In this document: positions 1 through 6,144 of the stretch, in pieces
Position numbering within the stretch: position 1 is the stretch's first letter
Layout of the letters: every line of letters begins with the position of its first letter
NCBI RefSeq assembly: GCF_017104715.1
Contig: NZ_JAAGPI010000005.1
Span: 248,001-312,000 of the forward strand
Source of the DNA: Burkholderia sp. Ac-20365
GTDB lineage: Bacteria; Pseudomonadota; Gammaproteobacteria; Burkholderiales; Burkholderiaceae
Direction: 5' to 3'
Length of the DNA: 64,000 bases
Notes under the pieces: model-generated
Database searches by the model: none
Told to the model about the DNA's origin: nothing
Seen by the model: only the letters and a program-made list of their open reading frames with translations
Position numbers and translations under genes: made by a program

Positions 1-1076
1 AACGCCGGAAACGTCCCAGCATGACTGCCTCTCCGTGCGAACATGAAGTCGAGTCCATTAGGCGATGTAGGCATGCTACGTCCGGGCGAATCTTCCCCAA
101 TTCGTTAGTGAAGGCCAGCGGCTTAGGTCCGTGGTACTGGTGCGGCATGTGTTCCCGATGCACACCAGCAGGCATCGCAGAAGTAGGATCGTCAGCGACA
201 GATGCAAATCAACGCCCATCCGCGAGTCTAGTCTGTTGCTGCAAATCGGCTCCCGTCGCTTGCCCTGAACAAGTCCATGAATGCGGCGGCGGAATGATCG
301 GTTCGGCCATACGATTTGATGGTCATGCGACGGATCACCCCAGCTTTGTCGGTCTGCGCAATGTGGTTCACTGTAGATGGTCCGACCGCGCGGAAGGCAA
401 AGTTCGGAGAGGCGGTGATCTCATACGCTGACGCGAGCGCTCGAATGTACGGTCGTCGTCGATCAGCAAGCGAGACCAGATAGCGATTTGTCGATACGGC
501 GATTGGTCTCAGGATGGCGACTTCGCGTCCGGAGTGGACGGTCTTCTACAGGACACGTTGCGCCCGTTAGACTTCAGAAGATCGTTGTCGAAAGTCAGAT
601 GCGATGAAGGGATCCGCTCGCAGTTTCTCCGGATATCCCCGATTTCAATCCGCGATTCGAACCCGCACCTCACGCTAGCGATATCCGGTCAGCGTATTCC
701 CACAGTCGACTTTCGCTCATTCCATTTCGGCTCCCCATAAAGCCACTTAGAAGCCTCGAAGGCAAATGAGCGACCGTCTTTGATAAATTCGCCGGCGGTA
801 GATGCCACGGTCTAAGCGTCTGTTTGGACGCGAGCCGTCGGTTGAAATGGCGATTCAAGGGAAAGGTTGGCGCGCATAACGGTGTCCGGCGGCAAACGTG
901 CCAAGACCCAGTTGATTGCGCTAATTGCGTTGGTGACAGCAGATTCGGATTAGGCGCTTGGCTGGAAGCGGGTCTGGGGCGGAACAGCAAAACATCTTCG
1001 ACGGAAACACATACGTTCCCTGAGAACGAAATCCGACACAGCACCCAGTGGTCACGAGACAGCATTCACCATGACA
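1..1076. other. left-edge region without a convincing gene
   Basis: Several open frames exist on both strands, but none has a credible ribosome binding site plus a recognisable protein. The most protein-like stretch is a minus-strand frame from 545 down to a stop at 228 (described separately). The rest appears to be decayed or non-coding DNA flanking the partition locus. Confidence 0.5.
228..545 (-). pseudogene. possible gene remnant, unrecognised
   Basis: Read on the minus strand, this frame stays open for about 105 codons between in-frame stops at 546-548 and 228-230. It has a natural-looking composition, with stretches such as AFRAVGPSTVNHIAQ and MTIKSYGRTDHSAAAFMDLF. No start codon with a ribosome binding site sits at its upstream end, and stops occur upstream in both frames that could extend it. 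I read it as a possible 3' remnant of a larger gene. The family is not recognised; a LysR-like C-terminus was considered but cannot be supported. Confidence 0.25.
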
Positions 1077-1103
1077 TGCAGTGTCACCAATGGTGACACT
1101 GCA
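1077..1103. repeat. parS-like palindrome 1
   Basis: A perfect 27-nt palindrome around a single central base at 1090, with core GTGTCACCAATGGTGACAC. It is the longest of three related sites just downstream of parB, which is where ParB-binding centromere sites of secondary replicons are often found. Binding by ParB is inferred from position and symmetry. Confidence 0.7.
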
Positions 1104-1225
1104 CATATTCTCGACCGGCCGTCCTGATCAGTTTCCCTCGGCGCCGATCTCAGAACGCGGCCGTCTCTCGGACGGTATACCGCGTGCTTATGTAGTGCAT
1201 AGCCAGACGACCTCGCCCGACGGAG

Positions 1226-1244
1226 GTGTCACCAATGGTGACAC
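1226..1244. repeat. parS-like palindrome 2
   Basis: An exact copy of the 19-nt core GTGTCACCAATGGTGACAC, 145 bp centre to centre from site 1. It is a perfect palindrome apart from the central base. Part of the three-site candidate centromere. Confidence 0.7.
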
Positions 1245-1348
1245 TACTATGAGCCTCGACTATCCCCACCGACAGAGATGCCGCACGACACCTAATCGCT
1301 CATACGCCCATAACACCCCCCATCAACCCAAACGCCGTACAACACACG

Positions 1349-1371
1349 CGGTGTAACCAATGGTGACACCG
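1349..1371. repeat. parS-like palindrome 3
   Basis: The core here reads GTGTAACCAATGGTGACAC, one base different from the other two copies, but symmetry extends further outward (CG and CG flanks). Its centre is about 125 bp from site 2. Confidence 0.65.
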
Positions 1372-1411
1372 TCCGCCGGAGTCGCTCAGCAACGCATTGC
1401 CCAATGCAGAC

Positions 1412-1446
1412 TCACAAAACAAAAAGGCCCGCATTCAGCGGGCCTT
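1412..1446 (-). terminator. Rho-independent terminator of parAB
   Basis: A 9-bp perfect GC-rich stem (AAGGCCCGC at 1424-1432 and GCGGGCCTT at 1438-1446) with a 5-nt loop. On the minus strand it is followed by a T-rich run (TTTTTGTTTT). It lies just past the parB stop and should end the parA-parB transcript. Confidence 0.85.
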
Positions 1447-1463
1447 GGCGACATCGAGAGCGC

Positions 1464-2450
1464 TCAGTTGGAATGTGGCTGAGCAGAAAACAGATCCCCA
1501 ATCATTTGGCGAATCTTGCGCTCCTGCTCATCGGTCAGCATATCGACCTTGATCCGGACGGTGAAGCTATTCGCGTCCTTCGTGATGTTGCCCGCTTGAG
1601 CCTTACCCGAAAAAAACTTATCGATGCTACGCCCAGCGTTAGTCGCACCTCCCGGAGTGCTAACCAGACTGGCGATCGCCGCGCCAAATTTTCCTTGCTG
1701 AAGACTACCGTTCACCACCTGCGGCCAAAGCTCTTTCGCAGCATCGACAGCCGCCTGTCCGTGCTTCTTCAGCACCACGCCGACATCATTGGCTGCGTGA
1801 CTACCAAGCAACGTCGGCTGCAGATCAAGATCATGCTTAATGAAATCCGGCAGACCTTCAAACGAAAGAAACCGGTAAAGACCTTGCCGCGACATGCCAA
1901 GCGCCTCGGCGAGCCGCGTGCGATTCGGGAAATCCTTTTCTGTTTGACGAATCGAAACTGAGATCTCATAGTCGGACAGATCATCGCGGCTGACATTCTC
2001 CACCAGCGCGAGAACCGCCATGTCATGGTCGGAACATTCGATCACCACCGTCCTGATGGTGTCGATGCCGACCATCTTGTGCGCACGCCATCTCCGCTCC
2101 CCGGCCACGATCTGATAACCAGTGTCGGAGCGTCGCACAACAATCGGCTGCATGAGGCCAACCTCACGGATCGACGCCGCGAGTTCGGACAGTTTGGCCT
2201 CGTTGAATACGCGCCTCGGCTGCCAAGGATTGGGGACAATCTCTCCGACCGAGAGCTGCGACGGCGTACCGGAAGATTCCAGCTCCCGAACACGAAGTTG
2301 AGCAGCAGCGAGCGCGCCAGCCATCCCGGGAGCCGTTTCGGTGCGGCCCGCGCGACGGCTCGCGTCCGGGCGTCGTTCGTCTGTCGCTTTGATGCCAGCC
2401 GTTTTGGCAAGAAGTTGTTCTCGAAGATTGCTCACTGTGCCGGCCTCCAC
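1464..2450 (-). CDS. parB: ParB family partition protein
   Basis: Centromere-binding protein of the replicon's partition system, 328 residues. It should bind the palindromes at 1077-1371 and stimulate the ParA ATPase so that replicon copies are segregated. The ParB/sulfiredoxin-like domain covers about residues 64-150 with the typical box GERRWRAHK (117-125). It is followed by a helix-turn-helix around 178-202 (RTRLAEALGMSRQGLYRFL) and a C-terminal region expected to dimerise. The N-terminal 60 residues are basic and Ala-rich, as in other ParB proteins. Its start lies inside the end of parA (19-nt overlap), so translation is probably coupled. A strong terminator follows. Family assignment is firm; which replicon class it belongs to is inferred. 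Confidence 0.93.
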   Translation of the reverse strand: MEAGTVSNLREQLLAKTAGIKATDERRPDASRRAGRTETAPGMAGALAAAQLRVRELESSGTPSQLSVGEIVPNPWQPRRVFNEAKLSELAASIREVGLMQPIVVRRSDTGYQIVAGERRWRAHKMVGIDTIRTVVIECSDHDMAVLALVENVSRDDLSDYEISVSIRQTEKDFPNRTRLAEALGMSRQGLYRFLSFEGLPDFIKHDLDLQPTLLGSHAANDVGVVLKKHGQAAVDAAKELWPQVVNGSLQQGKFGAAIASLVSTPGGATNAGRSIDKFFSGKAQAGNITKDANSFTVRIKVDMLTDEQERKIRQMIGDLFSAQPHSN

Positions 2451-3652
2451 TGTTTGACGAACTGGTCATCGACCCATCGGCAGTAATCCATCAGCGGCTG
2501 CCTGACTCTGGCGAGGGATTTTGCCTGGCTATGCGTGCTGCTGATATCGAACACGGTCGTGAATGCGAGCGCGCCGGAACTCATGACCGAACTCGCCGGG
2601 ACTTCATACTGCGACAGCCAGTGACGATACGCGCCGTGCGCCCACGTTCGTACGACTGGCGTGGCCGCAGTCGGTCCGTAATTGACTCGAGTCAGAAGGA
2701 CGGACACGAAGTCATATTTCTTGTCCGCTTCGAAACGGATGAACGATTTCGCGACGTCTGAAAACAGTCGCCAGAACGACAGCGAACTGAAGAAGTCGAG
2801 ATTCTCAGGGACCATCGGCATGATCATCGCGTCCGCGGCCATCAACGCATTCAGGTTGAGGTAGGAGAGCGAAGGCGACGTGTCGAGAATGATGTAGTCA
2901 TAGTGTCGACGCAGTGGCTCCAGGCCCTCGCGCAACACCGTCCAGAACTTGAACCCCGGCACCTTCATCTGCATTGCGGGCAGGTGGTATTCGGCACCCA
3001 CCAGTTCGGTGTGCGCGGGAATAATATCCAGACCGTCCCAATAAGTCGTCTGCACCTTGGACAGCAATCCACCGTCGATCTTCTGGTCATATACAAAGGG
3101 GAGAACGGTATCCTCCGGAAACACTTCCTTCTCGGCATACAACCCGCACAGTTCCGACAACGATGCCTGTGGATCCAGATCGACAACCAGTACTTTTCGC
3201 CCACGAAGACTCAGGCCTTGTGCAAGACACATCGTCGTCGTGGTTTTCGCCGAGCCGCCCTTCAGTTGGGAAGTGATGATGATCTTTCCGCTGAAATCAT
3301 CGCTAGGGCCATCGACGAGGGGAGTCTGAAAAATGTCAGAAACCCGCTGCACCCACGTTCTCGCTTCTGCAAGCGTAAACATGCGACTCCGGCTACGCCC
3401 CGTCCCGGTCGACTGACCTTCCGGCAATACGCCGTCGCTTTTTGATACGAGATAATGGACCTGTTGACGCGTAAGCCCGCACAGCTCGGCAATCTCGCCG
3501 GTAGTCAACATCGGAGGGGTCTTGCGCGGCCGCGGTGCGAGGATCTGATCGCGGAGTTCTGTCGCGTAATCGGTCACGACGTCAGCGAAATCGCTGATTT
3601 GCGATAACGTGACCGTTAGATCGATTGGCATCGGTTGACTGACATTCGCCAT
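2432..3652 (-). CDS. parA: ParA family partition ATPase (type Ia)
   Basis: Walker-type ATPase that moves replicon copies apart with ParB, 406 residues. An N-terminal DNA-binding segment (about 45-105, containing LTTGEIAELCGLTRQQVHYL) precedes the ATPase domain. The deviant Walker A is KGGSAKTTTT (131-140) and the Walker A' is VLVVDLDPQAS (about 154-164). ILDTSPS follows further on. Having its own helix-turn-helix marks it as type Ia, the class that represses its own promoter. An inverted repeat (TTTTTCCTG / CAGGAAAAA) just upstream of the start is a candidate operator. It is the first gene of the parAB operon and is divergent from the origin and rep. Confidence 0.93.
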   Translation of the reverse strand: MANVSQPMPIDLTVTLSQISDFADVVTDYATELRDQILAPRPRKTPPMLTTGEIAELCGLTRQQVHYLVSKSDGVLPEGQSTGTGRSRSRMFTLAEARTWVQRVSDIFQTPLVDGPSDDFSGKIIITSQLKGGSAKTTTTMCLAQGLSLRGRKVLVVDLDPQASLSELCGLYAEKEVFPEDTVLPFVYDQKIDGGLLSKVQTTYWDGLDIIPAHTELVGAEYHLPAMQMKVPGFKFWTVLREGLEPLRRHYDYIILDTSPSLSYLNLNALMAADAMIMPMVPENLDFFSSLSFWRLFSDVAKSFIRFEADKKYDFVSVLLTRVNYGPTAATPVVRTWAHGAYRHWLSQYEVPASSVMSSGALAFTTVFDISSTHSQAKSLARVRQPLMDYCRWVDDQFVKQWRPAQ

Positions 3653-3659
3653 TTAGAAG

Positions 3660-3701
3660 TTTTTCCTGAAAAATTCGGCTAAACGTAGAATACAGGAAAA
3701 A
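3660..3701. promoter_or_regulatory. inverted repeat in the parA promoter
   Basis: TTTTTCCTG (3660-3668) and CAGGAAAAA (3693-3701) form a perfect 9-bp inverted repeat with 24 bp between the arms, starting 8 bp upstream of the parA start codon. The right arm overlaps a plausible minus-strand -10 box (TATTCT, 3692-3687). It is a candidate operator for ParA autorepression. Confidence 0.5.
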
Positions 3702-3836
3702 TGGCAAAAGCTGGTTCCAGCGAAGGTGTTTTCTGCGTTTTCCGCTGCAAGTTCTTGATATTACGTCACATCAGAGCACGACGCCCAGGTCCAATTGCCC
3801 ACTCGCTGCGATTTGACGCGAAAATCGACGGCCAAA

Positions 3837-4137
3837 ATCTCTCACCTGCCAGTGGAAGTGCGCTTTTGAACAGGTCGCGATCTCCCAAGCATTCCCGGAA
3901 CGGCGCTCGGTCATCCGCCGTTTCGATCCCAGATTTCACACCGACTACGGTAAACGGTGAGAGTTATTGTCACTGCAACACCAGTCCATTCCCTTGCCTG
4001 CGTTCAAGCGACAGAATCTCTCACCGTCAGGGCTCAGTGCCTCAGACCTGCCTCAGGCAGCTAACCCTTTAACAGCGACTCCGAAATTGAAAACGGATCC
4101 TCTTTTCAAAGCATGGCGACAACATCTCTCACCTTTG
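3837..4137. repeat. left-hand scattered iterons (four copies)
   Basis: Four iteron-like copies: about 3837-3847 (minus), 3954-3971 (plus, ACGGTGAGAGTTATTGTC), 4010-4027 (minus) and 4118-4137 (minus). Spacing is irregular, unlike the right-hand array. They share the GGTGAGAG core. Confidence 0.7.
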
Positions 4138-4250
4138 AAGCCACGGAATCTCGTTAACGACGGTTTGTAGGTGTTGAAGTAAACAAAAACAACGAACCAA
4201 CTAACAAACAGAATGATGCAGCATTCTTTAGAATCAATACGTTAGTGCGC

Positions 4251-4490
4251 AAAGGTGAGACTTGATGACGCAAAGGTGAGATCCGTTGTCCGTCTAAGGT
4301 GAGAGTTGGTGGCGACATAGGGGAGATTCGTTGTATCTCAAGGTGAGAACGCCGCCCAACCCCGGACGAAAGGTGAGAGTTGATGTCGATACCTGTGGAT
4401 AACACCGCCGATCCTCTCTGCAAGTGCGTTACAGCCCGCGAAAATCCTGCAATGGTGAGAGATGATGTCCCAAAGGTGAGAGCCATTGTC
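4251..4490. repeat. main iteron array
   Basis: Direct repeats of an AAAGGTGAGAnnTGATGTC-type element in the plus orientation: 4251-4268, 4272-4290, 4295-4313, a degenerate copy near 4319-4334, 4339-4350, 4370-4387, 4451-4469 and 4472-4490. Several neighbouring copies are about 21-22 bp apart, so they face the same side of the helix. These are the presumed Rep binding sites. Confidence 0.85.
4394..4402 (-). promoter_or_regulatory. DnaA box
   Basis: TGTGGATAA is the exact complement of the consensus TTATCCACA. It lies within the iteron array, 7 bp after one iteron, as expected where host DnaA assists Rep in opening the origin. Confidence 0.75.
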
Positions 4491-4513
4491 GAGCGCGTAT
4501 CTCCGTCAGCGCC

Positions 4514-4547
4514 GAAGGTGAGAGGAGATCTTTGACATCTCACCTTC
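4514..4547. promoter_or_regulatory. inverted iteron pair in the rep leader (putative Rep operator)
   Basis: Two iteron cores face each other: GAAGGTGAGA (4514-4523) and TCTCACCTTC (4538-4547), a perfect 10-bp inverted repeat spaced by 14 bp. It ends 49 bp before the rep start codon. In Rep_3-type plasmids such an inverted half-iteron pair is where Rep dimers repress rep, while monomers bind the direct iterons. This role is inferred here. Confidence 0.65.
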
Positions 4548-4596
4548 ATGTGCTACATTCTGCGGAAAAATTTAGGGCGGGAAATTTGCGATAGCC

Positions 4597-6102
4597 ATGA
4601 ACAGCAGTCTCGAACGAAGAGTAACGCCGCTTCAGTACGCGCTGGATCTGTTCATCGAGAACGCTCCCGCCAAAACGGCCATTGATGCCGTTGAGTCTTC
4701 GCAAGACATCGGCTACCAGAAGAACAGAATATTCGCCCGCATCATCGGGCTCGGACTGTCAGCGCGCCGATTCGTCGATGCCGCGTATTTCATCGTCGCG
4801 CAGGAACCGGAGGTGACCGACACCTACGAAGTGTCCTTGAGCCTGTTCAAATGGCTCATGCGCTACGAGAGCCACAATAAAAAGCATTTCTCCAGCGTCA
4901 TTCGCAGCGTGAAGTCTTCGATGCTCGAGGTAACGAGCGGCCCGGTCGTTGCCGTCGACGCGAAGGGCCGTCTGGTCGAAGACGCCTCCGAAGCGACGGA
5001 GGAGGACGAGGACGACGACAGCGCGTTTGAAGACGATGACGATAACGTCGGTGCACTCATCTCGGACGAGGAGGGTGACTGGCTCGAATTGATCGGTCGC
5101 GTGAGCGTGCGTAACGGGCGCATTCGCTTTCGTGTGCCCGTCGAACTGCAACGGCTCATCAAGGATCCGGAGAACTCGTACTGGACGAGTCTGCTGATCA
5201 CGTCGAAATTCAAGCTCATCTACGCACGTGCAATTTACGACCACATCCAGCCTGAGGTCTCACACGGCAGAACAGACTGGATCTCGTTGGATCTCGTACG
5301 AAGCCTGCCTGGAAAATCGTGGGCGAACTCGGCGGAGTTCAAATACTTCAAGCGGGACTATCTGGAGCCGGCCATCAGGCAGATCAACGATCTGTCCGAT
5401 ATCGAGGTGTCTTACGAAACGCGCGCCAGCACGCCCGGTTCACGAAAGAAGGATCAGATCCGGTTCAAGCTCAAGCGAAAGGAAGAGGCGGGCGCGGCCG
5501 ATGCCGACATGCTGGCTTCCGCGCCGCTCTATCTGTCGCTCTACAAGGAGTTTGGGTTGACCGACAAGCAGTTCGCCGAGATTCGCGCGAACCGTCATGT
5601 CTGGTCGGATGCCCGTATCGAGCAGGCGATCGACTATGTGCGCTGGCGGATCGCCAAGGGCGATCACATCCGGCGCGCATCCGCCTATCTGATGAATGCT
5701 TTGGCGGAGAACTACCGCGTCTCGGATGCGGACCGGCAAGTGTCGCTATTGCAGTCCCAACAGACGCAAGCGGCGAACGCGAAGCAGGCCGCGCAGACCG
5801 AACGGCAAAATGCCGTCGCCGCCAGCATGGCCGCGGCCGAAGCCGCGGCAGAGCAACGGCGCGACCACGAAATGCGCACGGCACGCGAATTCTTCGAAAC
5901 CGCGGAGAAGAAAACTCGCGAAGAACTGGTGCGCAAATTTATCGCGTCGAGCACGATTGGCGTCAGAGCGATGCAACGCCAAGGTTTGACGGCCGCCGAC
6001 GTGAACGAGTCGAATATCCTGCAGCGGGCCAGCATTGCGACGACCTTTGCGTCCTTCGTCGCGGCCGAGTTGCGAAAGGCTGCCCGCGGTCGGGCGAAAT
6101 GA
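4597..6102 (+). CDS. Rep_3-family plasmid replication initiator
   Basis: Initiator that should bind the upstream iterons and start replication of this replicon, 501 residues. The Rep_3/RepB-like winged-helix region spans about residues 162-330 (SVRNGRIRFRVPVELQRLI, then FKLIYARAIYDHI and FKYFKRDYLEPAIRQINDL). An unusual acidic stretch at 129-160 (EEDEDDD, EDDDDN) separates the N-terminal part from it. An Ala/Gln/Arg-rich, probably coiled-coil segment lies near 395-440, with a basic tail. It is longer than classical RepA/pi proteins (about 230-320 residues), as is usual for Burkholderiaceae megaplasmid initiators. Divergent from parAB. The inverted iteron pair at 4514-4547 suggests autoregulation. 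Confidence 0.88.
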   Translation: MNSSLERRVTPLQYALDLFIENAPAKTAIDAVESSQDIGYQKNRIFARIIGLGLSARRFVDAAYFIVAQEPEVTDTYEVSLSLFKWLMRYESHNKKHFSSVIRSVKSSMLEVTSGPVVAVDAKGRLVEDASEATEEDEDDDSAFEDDDDNVGALISDEEGDWLELIGRVSVRNGRIRFRVPVELQRLIKDPENSYWTSLLITSKFKLIYARAIYDHIQPEVSHGRTDWISLDLVRSLPGKSWANSAEFKYFKRDYLEPAIRQINDLSDIEVSYETRASTPGSRKKDQIRFKLKRKEEAGAADADMLASAPLYLSLYKEFGLTDKQFAEIRANRHVWSDARIEQAIDYVRWRIAKGDHIRRASAYLMNALAENYRVSDADRQVSLLQSQQTQAANAKQAAQTERQNAVAASMAAAEAAAEQRRDHEMRTAREFFETAEKKTREELVRKFIASSTIGVRAMQRQGLTAADVNESNILQRASIATTFASFVAAELRKAARGRAK

Positions 6103-6144
6103 TGCGAGTGCGCGTCTGCACGCTCATGGATCGGCACGACGACG

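Larger units (their letters stand above)
3653..4596. other. replication origin region (iteron type)
   Basis: The 944-bp gap between divergent parA and rep has no gene but carries the hallmarks of an iteron origin. There are at least twelve copies of an AAGGTGAGAGTTGATGTC-like repeat in both orientations and a perfect DnaA box (TGTGGATAA, 4394-4402). An AT-rich tract at about 4155-4245 lies between the scattered left-hand iterons and the dense right-hand array. The dense array (4251-4547) directly precedes rep. Origin function is inferred from this layout. Confidence 0.85.

Noticed and set aside
21..431. A plus-strand frame at the left edge
   Set aside because: No ribosome binding site and Cys/Ser/Arg-rich composition typical of a shadow frame; it lies opposite the more protein-like minus-strand frame.
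670..1065. A minus-strand frame upstream of the parS-like sites
   Set aside because: Composition is not protein-like and no start signal or family is recognisable.
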